From: Gigantopelta aegis
Lineage: Eukaryota > Mollusca > Gastropoda > Neomphalida > Peltospiridae
DNA length: 64,000 nucleotides
Assembly: GCF_016097555.1 (NCBI RefSeq)
Contig: NC_054702.1
Coordinates: 112,606,468-112,670,467, forward strand
Direction of reading: 5' to 3'
Shown: one piece after another, positions 19,701 through 30,776 of the stretch
How positions within the stretch are numbered: position 1 is the first letter of the stretch
Layout: each line of letters opens with the position of its first letter
Notes under the pieces: generated by a model
Database searches by the model: none
What the model was told of the DNA's origin: nothing
What the model saw: only the letters and a program-made list of their open reading frames with translations
Made by a program: the position numbers and the translations under genes

Positions 19701-21407
19701 ATATGTCAGAAAAACCACATGTTTGACATCCAATAGCCGATGATTAGTAAACCTATGTGCTCTAGTGGTGTCGTTAAAGAAAACAAATGAACTGAGCCAA
19801 ATTAAACAAAACATTTTTTGTGTCGTTACTTGTTGTAGCAAAGAGTCCGGTTTAGGAAATAGTTCCTTATAAAACAAATACTACAAAATTCTGATATGCT
19901 TTTTGAAATATTTCTTTGATGATTACATGTAGGTTGACCTCTGTAGTATTTAAATAACCCGTTGGTTTGTAGTTACTTGTCATAAGTAGTAATATATTTT
20001 TTTTTTAATAGCTGGTAACAACTGTGCAAGTGGTATAGTGCCACTGGTATAAGAGCAACACGAGACAGTGCTCGGGCATAAGGGTGGTTAACTGAACAAT
20101 TTCGTGGTCGACCTACGTTGATTGTTTTACACGGTACTTGTCAGTTGATAGCTTATGTACTCCCATCCAATAACGCCGAGTGGGCTACAATTATGTTATA
20201 TAATAAAGAGTAATCTTTTATGTATGTAAATGTACTGTTAGTACTTGGGGTCTCTGTTTGGGGGTACCTGTGGTTGAGAGCACTCCCTAAATTCGCAGTC
20301 ACATGATCCTCTCGATAGTGTTAAGTGTTTGTGTTTCTCACAGAATATATATCCTGACATAGAAATTGAACTGCATGGAGTACTTAATGGTGGCGTGGAA
20401 CCTTGAGGTATTTGTTCTACATTACAGATGAGTCCATTGTAGACTCAGAGAAATGTGGCCCTGGGTCTGGTCCGGTGCTGGACAGTAATGGGAAGGCTAT
20501 CTTCTGTGGACGAGGTCCGAATCGCAGGACGTGTCCGGACCACACCACGTGCAAGATTGACCCCTTAGACCGGTTCGCAGTCTGCTGTTGGCAGGACAGT
20601 AAGCACCAGTCGAACAACACCGACAGCGTATCGATACGTTCGATTATTTATTAATGGGTATCAGTCATGGCTCGATTTTTAACACACTAATATAAAATAC
20701 ATCGATATAAAGACAAAATATCAATAAATAACACTGTGAAATAACATTTTTTGTGGTGGTCTAACTTTCGTGTAATGGACTAAGGCACTCAACGAATTTA
20801 ATAACACAACGAACATGTAATACATGTATACATATAATACAATGATACTACCTTTTCAAACCACGAATTTAAGTACCCAACGAAACGTGTTTTTTTTTAA
20901 AAATTTAATTATTATTATTTTTTTTTATTTTTTTTTAGCAAAACCACGAACATTTAACAATTTCATAGAAACCAGTGACATGCCCTCCTCCCAATCAAAA
21001 CTTTAAAAACAAAGAGTGTGGGTTGCTTCCCCCTCTCCCAGTATAGACAGAAAAATATTAAAATATCGCTTTTTCTTTGTTACTCAGAAACGAAGCCTGT
21101 TACCAAACCAGGAAGTTGTCCAAAGCCAAAGTCAGGTTTTGGTATCTGCATAGCACGATGTTCAAACGACGGCGACTGCCCAGGACCACTCAAGTGTTGT
21201 GGTAGCTGCCCCCGCGAATGTACCAAACCGGAGGTGAAGCCGAAACCAGGCAGCTGTCCTAGACATCCCTGGTTTTTCAGCTGCGGCAACACGGTTCCAT
21301 GCACGGCGGATTCACAGTGCAAGGGCAAGCTGAAGTGCTGCACAACGAGATGTGGTCGAATTTGCACGAAACCCGTCAATCACAAGTGGTGGTGGTGGTT
21401 GTATTAG
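14247..21407 (+). CDS. Gene B: secreted protein with Lustrin-like module and two WAP domains
   Basis: Five exons join in frame: 14247-14282, 18171-18224, 19063-19147, 20428-20598 and 21088-21407, giving about 221 residues. Exons 1 and 2 make a signal peptide (MENMHVKILMLL, then a hydrophobic TVFVVIQI stretch, with SHADPCS near cleavage). The second ATG at 14256 gives MHVKILMLL, which aligns better with gene C and may be the true start. Exon 3 carries the C-x5-C-x6-C-x4-C-x5-C module. Exon 4 carries a six-cysteine domain (CGPGSGPVLDSNG to AVCCW) resembling Lustrin cysteine-rich repeats. Exon 5 has two eight-cysteine WAP domains and an odd KWWWWLY tail. Intron phases are 0, 0, 1, 1, all at GT/AG. 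An ATTAAA polyadenylation signal lies at 21427. Gene C is the close paralogue. Secretion is well supported; inhibitor, antimicrobial or shell-matrix function is inferred from the family. Confidence 0.85.
14441..14488. repeat. GA microsatellite
   Basis: About 22 GA units in intron 1 of gene B, followed by two copies of CGGCTACTTCCACACAAATA. Confidence 0.95.
14871..15090. other. Gene B intron-1 block shared with gene C
   Basis: Homologous to about 27285-27460 in intron 1 of gene C (GATATAAAACG and GGTATAAAATG, CAGTGTTACATTTTGAC, ATGCTAATCGT, ATGCGTTAC). It records the duplication that made B and C. Function unknown. Confidence 0.7.
15685..16626 (-). CDS. Unrecognised 313-residue proline-rich open frame
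   Basis: A long uninterrupted minus-strand frame inside intron 1 of gene B. The first residues are preceded by a poly-G/C run that codes for prolines. Residues about 15-55 (TTYGVLLEYRVAYTGSR, then ATVTLVYGDP) look globular, followed by a basic KKPTRRRRRRK cluster, about 130 residues of proline- and threonine-rich low-complexity sequence, and a more ordered C terminus (RRITINDGRGICLTVRRKGL, IHRVIKTVAGDDYRPITESI). It is clearly richer in GC than its AT-rich surroundings. No family recognised. It is probably a mobile-element protein rather than a host gene, since nothing around it shows exons, but this is inference. Confidence 0.4.
   Translation of the reverse strand: MFMLSGVTPPPPPPGGLITTYGVLLEYRVAYTGSRATVTLVYGDPVKKPTRRRRRRKTDAPGADRGRSKPVAQLPAATFPVEPPKPKSIPARPADPALQDTVVDSPVADTVPNQAQMESPPTTPTTSTPGIPAMPPPPRKSGAVETQARLVLVGKRKAMVSPGDQTAKPSPPIQPPPPTSSPVNDQPPEEPWSLQAGKLPTRYSRLVKTNIGDVRQLLCGPTPESYQPLPRTEGEFSVRRITINDGRGICLTVRRKGLFNQGMLFDEMDNPTIHRVIKTVAGDDYRPITESIAKSANRYALTHLDSSLFIASP
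17004..17583. repeat. Two SINEs in inverted orientation
   Basis: A minus-strand copy (17004-17286, ending with the tRNA-like CGATCCTAGACCGACCGCGC head) is followed by a plus-strand copy (about 17322-17583). Both carry the family body (ACGACTGGTATA, AAAAGATCCC, GCCGATGAT). They could fold together in the pre-mRNA of gene B. Confidence 0.75.
18393..18474 (+). other. Candidate alternative exon of gene B
   Basis: An 82-base stretch between an AAACAG acceptor and a G|GTGAG donor is open in phase 0 and ends in phase 1, exactly like exon 3. It would encode about 27 residues (LLADLCWWRC at the start, YVGF at the end). It could replace exon 3, but including both would shift the frame. Gene C has a similar candidate at the same place in its exon order. 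The acceptor tract is weak, so it may be chance. Confidence 0.25.
19296..19545. mobile_element. MITE-like element with a SINE tail inside
   Basis: About 40 bases at each end are imperfect inverted repeats (GTTCCATAAAGCGATCTTTA and the complement of AAGATCGCTCGTGGAATGGG). The centre holds a SINE 3' part (19385-19500, ending GTGGTGTCGTTAAACAAAAA). It lies in intron 3 of gene B. The TIR text is MITE-like; the family is not known to me. Confidence 0.6.
19556..19786 (+). repeat. tRNA-derived SINE, body and tail
   Basis: Plus-strand copy with CACGACTGGTATATCAAAG, AAAAGATCCCTTGCTACTAA and the tail GTGGTGTCGTTAAAGAAAAC. Confidence 0.75.
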
Positions 21408-21426
21408 CTGCATTGGCTACCTGACA

Positions 21427-21432
21427 ATTAAA
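21427..21432 (+). promoter_or_regulatory. Polyadenylation signal of gene B
   Basis: ATTAAA, the common variant signal, 20 bases past the stop codon of gene B. Confidence 0.5.
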
Positions 21433-21486
21433 GTCGAGTTTTCATCTCTGCTGTAATCGTCATTGTTTTATTTTTAGATAACATAA

Positions 21487-21713
21487 TGCTAGGCTTAGAC
21501 TGTCAACTGGCACGACGAAGTTGGCCAACTCGACGATTGCATTGTAATTTCCCCACCTGTCAACTTACGACGGGTGCGCTCAGGTTAACAACTAGTAGGT
21601 TATATGACAAAAATTGTAAGAACGCTCAGACTAGCAACTGGACTGTCGTAGATGTCGTAACAGCAGAAAGTTGGCCAATTTTGTGCTGGCAGTTGGTAGT
21701 CTAATACTAGCAT
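21487..21713. mobile_element. MITE-like inverted-repeat element
   Basis: About 45 bases at each end are inverted copies (ATGCTAGGCTTAGACTGTCA on the left, with a close complement at 21670-21713, both containing TTGGCCAA). No coding. It sits about 80 bases past the end of gene B. Confidence 0.65.
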
Positions 21714-21989
21714 AACGCACAGTGCATGTCAAAGGAATGATGACGTTTTCCATCCGGGTGTCTGGCTATGCTAATTTCCTGCCGAGTGTCCATCTGTTTA
21801 AGCGGAGAATATCGAGTCTAGTTAACGTTTAACAAAATATTACATTTAAGTCTTCAATCGTTTAATGAATCGTTACGTTTATTATATTCTGTTGATAATG
21901 GGCATTCCTATCCTTAAGAATCTAAAAGATCACGGCAATCAAAACGTGCTCCAATAAATTTGGCTGAAACATCACTATTTGCTTTAACA

Positions 21990-22370
21990 CATGAAACTTT
22001 TAAAGGGTCGTGTTGATAGATGGTGTTAGAAGCATAGCGTACTGGCTCCCATTTTTGTAGAGGCGCAGACTGAATTCCCGAATTAAACGAAAATGTCGGA
22101 ATCTGAATAACAATTTTTATTTATATTAGCATTACTGCCAAACGTCTATAAAGAGTTACAAACCAAGCAGTACGCATTTTCACACGGATAAACTTACTAT
22201 TGTGGGTAGAATAATAAAAATACATGGCGAAAAGGTTTTAGGAAAGCTCATTTTGTCCGAATATCTCTATCTTTTTGCCCGAATTTGAGGGTTTTCTCCA
22301 GCTCGTGTGTGTGTGTGTGTGTGTGTGGGGGGGGGGGGGGGGTGCAGTTGCTATCCAAAAATGTAGCCAA
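21990..22370. repeat. Interspersed repeat, copy 1
   Basis: Shares ordered blocks with 56020-56350: GGCTCC-ATTTTTGTAGAG, CCCGAATTAAA, TTATATTAGCATTACT, AAATACATGG and CGAATATCTC. It ends near a TG run plus a G run. Not recognised. Confidence 0.6.
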
Positions 22371-22965
22371 GAGTGAAAACTCAATCTGAAACTTGGTTGT
22401 ATACCCGCTGTTTGCACGGCGAGTTTCCCGAGGCCTGTTTTATTGTGTTAGTGCACAGTCTTCTGACCCGAGCTCTACATGGCTAACCTGTGGCGTCGTA
22501 CATATATTTGCATATTAATAAGTTATCGTGCATATTAATAGACCACGCCCCAAATCCGGCTAGTGCCCGGTTTTAAACCCCCTTTTATTCCTCTTCTGAT
22601 GTAATGTTGCATGCAATATCGTTTTTGCACATATGTTACTGTTGTTACCTATGGGATTTGATTAGGTGACCAATAAACGCCCTGTCTCATGAATTAAAAC
22701 AACACGGGTGTCGCTAGAGGATTTCCCTGTTGTCACAGAATTAGCTTGCACGGAGGCGAGTGTGAAGTCGACAGAGAAATGTATCCCATGCATCGTTCTG
22801 TTTGTTAATAATTAACAGATCGCTGTAAATAGATCACGGAACTCGAGTCCCCTACGTAACATGCTCTTTCCGTGTTACCTAAAGGGTAAATACAGCTGTT
22901 CTATGAGCTAGGCGCTAACAAACCCCAGCCGTCACCACACAAGCTTTCCATAATGGAATGAAACC

Positions 22966-25900
22966 ATGGACGTCAAAATACTCTCGTTTTTCGTAAGTAC
23001 TAGTATGTACTGATTGTTATGTGACTCTTAGACGTTGGAATATGTCAGCAACATAAGGGTGGGGTATGCATGATCTTCAGAGTCGTGGGGGTGGGGGGTG
23101 GGGGGGGGGGGGCTTGTACTATCCACCCCCGCTTTCGACGTCTTGATAATGTACATTCTAGATCATTTAGTATATCGTTTAAAACAAAATCTGAACGACA
23201 AATAGGTTATCCATAGTCAGAAACGACAAAATCTGAACGACACATAGGTTATCCATAGTCAGAAACGTATCTCTGCACAATGCAGAGTCGAATGGACAAT
23301 TGACAACAATGTGGTTGATTCCACAAATCTCTATCTAATGCCTCGTCTATAAGAGGACAGCCACTCAAGAGGGATTGATATTCGGAGAGATATCTAAATT
23401 TTGTATATGATAGAGGGAAAGAAAGTTTTAAAAGTGTTATCTCAAAATTGCATAATGTCTGCTTCCCGGCAAAATTATTTATTGCTTTGACATGTAAGCA
23501 TATATCTTCAGCTAAATACCCACAAAAAAACCCCAACTAAATAATTTAATTAACTAGTAATAATAATAATAATAATAATAATAATCTTTAGTGTACTACC
23601 GACAGAATAGGGCGCGTTCAGTTGAGGCGAACACTGCGTAACGTTATGCCAGGTGGAAGTTACGCACAAATTTGCTGACTTCAAGCAACTCTCCTGTCTC
23701 TGAGGAGCCCTCTCCAGTTGATTTAGCAGATTTTATGGATTCCTCAATTTCATAAGGTTAGATGCGATGTGATACAAAACAACTTAAACCTAGTGAACGC
23801 GACTGTTTACACAGCGTATAAACACATATATACTACACAAAATTAGACAAAGCTATTTGGTCTGAGAATTGTAAAAAGTTCAATGCAATTATTCAGTGTC
23901 TAAAACATCAGGGACATATTAATAAAAAAACAAGTAAAATATTTAGAAGCCAGGTCACAATCACAAACCCGGAAATTTTATCTACTTCCAAAAATCCACA
24001 AGCCAGTCGATACATGGACCAATATTAACACACCACCCGGTCGTCCAATCATTTCAGACTGTGGATCAGAATCGTACAATATTTCAGAATACATAGACTT
24101 TCACTTAAAACCAATTGCAAATAGACATGAAAGTTTTTGGAAAAACACTGAAGATCTTCTATCAAAATTATCAAAAACCAAAATCCCAAAAGATTTATTC
24201 TTGGTTACCCTTGATATTGACTCCATGTACACCAACATAGGTATTGATGCGGGCATTGATTCAGTTAAGAGAGCATTTGATAACTACCCAGATCCAAACA
24301 GACCAGATAACAACATTATTGAGCTGTTAGAATTAAGCCTAAAAGGAAATGATTTTGAGTTTGATGGAGAAATGTATCAGCAAGTGTGTTGTTGTGCTAT
24401 GGGCAAACGTTTTAGTCCAAACTTTGCATCTATCTATGTCGCCGAATGGGAAGAGGCTGCTTTAAAGAAATCGAGTAAAACACCTCTTTTGTACCTCAGA
24501 TATCTCGACGATATACTTATCATTTGGCCACATTCTAAACAAGAATTTTGGAACTTTTTTGAGCTATTAAATCAACAGGATGACAATATCAAACTTAAGG
24601 CCACCATATCAGATAAATCAGTTGACTTTTTGGATGTAACAATTTATAAAGGTACACAGTTTGAAACATCAGGTTACCTAGACTACAAAGTGTTTTTCAA
24701 ACCCACAGATACACACCAACTTCTCCACTGCAAGTCTTTTCACCCATGCCACACCTTTAAAGGCATTGTTAAATCTCAGATTATTAGATTTCACAGAAAT
24801 TCGAGTAACAAACAGAATTTCAATGAGGCTTGTTCACTTTTATTTAGTGCTTTAAAACCTAGGGGATATTCAAAACGGTTTTTAAGAAAAATTAAATCTG
24901 AAACTGTTCGAGAATTAGAAAATCCCCTTAGGGCAACTGAAGACTATAAACCATACAAACTTCAGCATAACCAATCACCTCAAATAAGCACTGGCTCCTC
25001 TACTACTTGTGCCAAAACCAGGTGTAGACTTCACAACTTACTTAAAGCGCAGTCGACTTTCAAAAGTCAACAGACCAAAATTGAATATCAAATTCGGACA
25101 GACATGAACTGTGATTCGAAAAATGTAGTATATCTAATCACCTGTAATTTATGTAAAAAACAGTACGTAGGACAAACGCAAAACCAACTGAGAATTAGAG
25201 CAGTTTGTCACAAGTATGATATTCGGCATGAAGTTGACACCCCTGTCGCCAATCACTTCAATCTACCTGACCATTCGTTAGATGAAAATTTTGAAATAAT
25301 TCCAATTGAACAACCCCTGATACTTGGTTCAACAGACCTCTTGAGACTTGAACGAGAGGCCTTCTGGATTCGTACATTACAGACAAAACAGCCATTTGGA
25401 ATCAACGTTGAATCTGGTAAAGCTGTAAAAAGAGATAAAATAATTTTTCCAATAATTTACAGTCGACGTAGCGTTGATATTGGTAAACTTATGAAGGAGG
25501 AGTTTTTAAATCTGCAAACTGTTATGAAAAACCCTATTACAGCACGTCCGGTTATTGCATATAGAAAAAATCCAAGTCTCAAGGATATCTTAGTCTCCAC
25601 CCGACTACACGCCGCTTAAGCCTCTAAGCCAATCCATTTTTCAGTGGTTGGTTTGTTGTTATCCCTTTCCTAACAATTTTTTAAAAACAAATACATCGTA
25701 TCCGGCTGTAAACAAAACATAGTACTAGCCAAATAAATTTAAAACAAGACCGAAAAACAGTTATATTTTGTATATCACAACGGTCAATTTAAAATCAATT
25801 TCGAATCCCTGGGGCAAAATTAGAAAAAAAAAAAAAATTAGTTTTAAAAAATTCCTGAGCCAGTGCGTTCATTCATTCTTAAATACACACATACATACAT

Positions 25901-26412
25901 ACATACGGGCGATTCGGTGCCACAGGTTCGAGTCCCAGCAACGGCATGGGACAATTTGTGAGGCCAGAAAGGATTTAATTATCCCCTGCGCCAATGCGTT
26001 AATATCTATGTATGTAATAGTCAACCTCGACATACATACAATATATAGATATTCATACATCAATACATACTAGCCAGTGCCAGGTCTGCCCACTGTTTCA
26101 TGCACGTAAGCGGGATCGACCGCGTAGATTGTAGGCCCCATGCATAAGGTTGAGTTAAAGAAACTTCCTTTTATGGAAGCTTCGATAGCTCAGAGCGTAT
26201 CGTGGTTAGTCTTTCAATTTGCGGGCGAATCGGTGCCACAGGTTCGAGTCCCAGCAACGGCATGGGACAATTTTTGAGGCCAGAAAGAATTTAATTATCC
26301 CCTGCGCCAATGCGTTAATATCTATGTATGTAATAGTCAACCTCGACATACATACAATATATAGATATTCATACATCAATACATACATACATATACATAG
26401 ATATACATACAT

Positions 26413-26447
<35 letters not shown>

Positions 26448-29400
26448 AAGAAAAGTGCATAGGAAACCTCTTAACATATGTTAAGTACGTTTTAATCTTT
26501 GTAAATCACAAATAAAATTTTGGTTTTGACGTAATATATAAAACAAATAGGTCTTTCTTGATGTCGAGAAGTGGACTTTAACAGAATAATATTTAAAAAA
26601 TAGACGAATCTATACACAAGCTGCATTAAGGCATACATCATTCTGGTTTAGGTTTCAATTCAAGTTAGTTTTTATTTAAATGGTATATACTCCAGCAGTT
26701 TGTTCATACTAGGTCTTTGTCTTACGATGTTTACTAATGCTTATTGTGAGAGACGTCCATATAATTGCGTTACACTTTTGCACTGAACCGTTAAAACCCT
26801 TCTGGATAATGACCGCTACCGGGATACGAACCCACTAAACACTGGGCAGAACCACTAGTGACAGATCGCGATGAACACACCAGTAACAGAGCACTTCGTG
26901 TGTTCAAAGAGGCGGGACGTGGACCAGTGATAAAACACTCGCCTGATGCGCGATTGGTCTAGGGTCGATTCCCGTCGGTGGGCCGATAGGGCTATTTCTC
27001 GTTCCAGCCAGTGCTCCACAACTGGTGTAACAAAGGCCGTAGTATGTACTATCCTGTCTGCTAATCGGGGGGAAAAAACCCCATTGCGTGGCAGCAGCGG
27101 GTTTCCTCTCTCATTATGATCTTTAACTATATGTACGGCGCCATATAACCGTAATTAAAATGTATAAAACATGCCTTCCTTCCTTCCATGTGTGCATGTT
27201 TTAAGTGTGGTATCAATGTGTTGTTCTCAATCTAAACAAGGCTACACCAGCACGTCATGCGACGCGATGTAGATATATCTACGAATGGGTATAAAATGAA
27301 TTATTCAGTATTACATTTCGACAAGGAAATGGACGATAATGCTAATCGTGTTGACTTAAACTGTCTGATTCACAGCAAACTAATTCATGCGTTACAAAGC
27401 GTATCCTGTTGACGGAGAAAACAGCCACGGGTAACATTTACTGACGAGCATACGCCAAGGGTCACCCAGGATAAACACACCTATAATTAACAGTTAAACA
27501 GGTACAGAACTGTTTGCTCTGTATGTATCCGGCTTGTCACATAGCAAATAACTCAACTCCACTGAAAGATTTCCAATGAGAATATCTGGTATGAAAGTTC
27601 AAAGATCTGCCTCATTCTACAACCAGAAAGTTGTAGATATCTCCCAGAACTACTACAGATGTTTAAACTCATAGAACGAATTAACGCCATTGTTCTTGTA
27701 AATTATAACAGTATATAAGATATCTTCCGGCAGCGACTGTTCGTCATCCATCTCATCCCCCAACGTAAATAAAAGGTTTCGTTCAAAATATCGAGTTTGC
27801 ATTCAAATTTAAAAAAACCTTATCACCTGTAACTTTACTGATCGCTTTTTGTTCAGTTAGCCTGCTACCAAGGACGCCATGTTGGTTGCTAAGGAGGAAA
27901 TGTTCAGGACCATTAATAAAAAAAACTCGGCAAACTCCACATGTTTAAATTCGGCGGCGTTGTCATGTATTTTCTCACCACAACCAGTGTCTTATCAAAG
28001 TCCATGGTATGTTCTGTCCTTTCTATGGTAAAGTGCATACAAACGTCCCATGATACCTTTCTGTAAGAGAAGCCTTTGTTACAATAGCGGATGTTTTCTG
28101 TTTATCGATATAGTCATATGTTTGACACCAAATAACCTTTCCTGTTTAAATTAACAACTTTATTTTTCTTCACGTAATGAAGAGGCAGTGTTTACAACTC
28201 AGTCTGCTGTTGTACGACTTTACGACTGTGTATATTCAATGTGTTTCTAGTCGTCTTAATATTTGTAAAAAGCCCAGACTGGAATTTGTCTTCAAATAAT
28301 TTCGTACGTATGAAAAAAAACCCAAAAAACAATTGGGGGAAATAAAATAAAATTAAACCTAGTGAAAATATTAGAACGATCAGAAACACGTTTAATATAC
28401 AGCCACTAATATTTTATGCAGAAAAATATATTTGATATGTAATTACAATCATCAAAAAGTATCGTTAGTCGATAACATCTTAAAAATTACAGCAAACTCA
28501 GGAATGTCCTTTTAATAGATACACTCTGACACTTTTAATGAACAAAAATCTACATTATTATGCCGTTCATTGTGAGATGTTTCTGTTTATTAAAGGGCCT
28601 TTATACATAAACACTGGCATATCCAAACAATATATTCTTGCTCATTACTCTGGATTTAAAATTTTAATAGGTTAACCGACCAATACAGGGACAAAAAGGT
28701 AGGTAATAGAGTGTCAGACAGGAAATGGTGCATATATTCTGGGTCATGTAGGCTGATTTAAATTATTGCGAATTTCCTTTCAAATGGAAAAGTAAGCGAA
28801 AACAAATCTCTATAACTCGATTTTGTGTGGTGAATATATGTAGTCGGATCTACCTGTTGGTGATGTTAAACACACAATTTCTATTTTTCAGACTGTGTTT
28901 GTGATAACACATATACAGATGTCTCATGCAGATCCTTGTTCGGTGAGTTTCTACTCTAGTATTTGTGTATACAGTTCCTCATATTTGAGAGAAATAATTA
29001 TATTTTAAACACTAGACAGTACTCAATGATATTTCATGAACAGAATGGAGCGAATGGAGAAATGGTGAGCTATTCCTCCTCTACAGGAAGAAAGCCAGCA
29101 TCCTACGTTAACCATTCATTGTCTTATTACATACCTCTAGTTCTTCCCAGCAGTGAACGTCGTTTTCTTACCATTACAATCTATTTATTTCTGAACCGAT
29201 TGTTCTTTCAATTATGTGGGGTGGGGGTAGGGTTCAAATTAGCTGGACCAAAACCTTTTCACCATGTATTTCCATTATTCTACTCACAGTATTAGTTTTA
29301 ATATATGTAAAAATGCGAAGTGATTCGTTTGGAATCCTAGATAGTAGTGATGCAAATATGAATAAACTGTTATCCTGTTTCGAATATTTTCGTTGAATTC

Positions 29401-30703
29401 AGGCAACATTCAACCTGACCACCCCTCCTCGTCCGAAAAAGGGTATCTGTACCCCTATGTGTCCACCCACGACTTCACAGAATCAATTTGGTACGTTCTG
29501 ACTGAAATATTAATTGAGTTGATAATAAGTTCATAGATTACGTCAGTTGGGTTATCGATTTGGCAACTACGCTGTAGAACTGAATATAGGGTAGGGGTTT
29601 TGGTGTATGATTTAGTTTCACTTTATTGTTGGAAGGTAATATTTCAACAGTGTTTACTAGAAGTGGGTAAGCCCGTTACATGGACGGGGTCGACTTTTCT
29701 CTACCGGACCGGCCTCGGTGGCGTCGTGGCAGGCCATCGGTCTACAGGCTGGTAGGTACTGGGTTCGGATCCCAGTCGAGGCATGGGATTTTTAATCTAG
29801 ATACCGACTCCAAACCCTGAGTGAGTGCTCCGCAAGGCTCAGTGGGTAGGTGTAAACCACTTGCACCGACCAGTGATCCATAACTGGTTCAATAAAGGCC
29901 ATGGTTTGTGCTATCCTGCCTGTGGGAAGCGCAAATAAAAGATCCCTTGCTGCTAATCGGAAGAGTAGCCCATGTAGTGGCGACAGCGGGTTTCCTCTTA
30001 GAATCTGTGTGGTCCTTAACCATATGTCTGACGCCATATAACCATAAATAAAATGTGTTGAGTGCGTCGTTAAATAAAACATTTCTTCTTCTTCTTCTCT
30101 CTACCGGTTGTCGGACGAACAAGTGTATGGGATGAACTTGCCGGGGGCGAAATGAGTTTTCCCCTGGAACCTTTGAGGATATCCTGATTTCCACATATAT
30201 GCACATGTTATTTGTGGGATACAATGGCACAGACATTAGAAAAACTATCAAAACCTGTTACCTTCCTGAAACTCTGGTTCATACATACACAGCTAATCCA
30301 CCTCAAGAAGTAATAATTGAACAATATATTTTTAAACCTAACGAATACAAAGTATCGGCAGGATCTAAATTGTGATAAAAATTCCGTAGCCATGGGGATT
30401 GGTCTTTACTCTCTCGTATGGTACGACTATGGTAGGAGGTCGATGGAAGGGAAAACGCACATTGCAAGAACAGAATTTACAAGATGTCTTTGTAGGTCCT
30501 AAATTTTATTAATGTTTTTCAGTCTGTCTGGTGTCCATCCGGTACAACGTGTCGACTCATGCAGAAGCTCTGCACATGGCGTCAGTGTCCTGTCATATAT
30601 CCAGTATGCGGTAAGAAATTACTTTTACCGTTTATACCTTTTGTTTGTTGTTTTATTCCACGTCAGAGCTGTAACCTTTTATAACACACCTGTGGCGTTA
30701 CAT

Positions 30704-30776
<73 letters not shown>

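Noticed and set aside
26185-26260. A functional tRNA gene
   Set aside because: A and B boxes are visible, but the cloverleaf does not close and the sequence continues into a SINE body with a second copy nearby.
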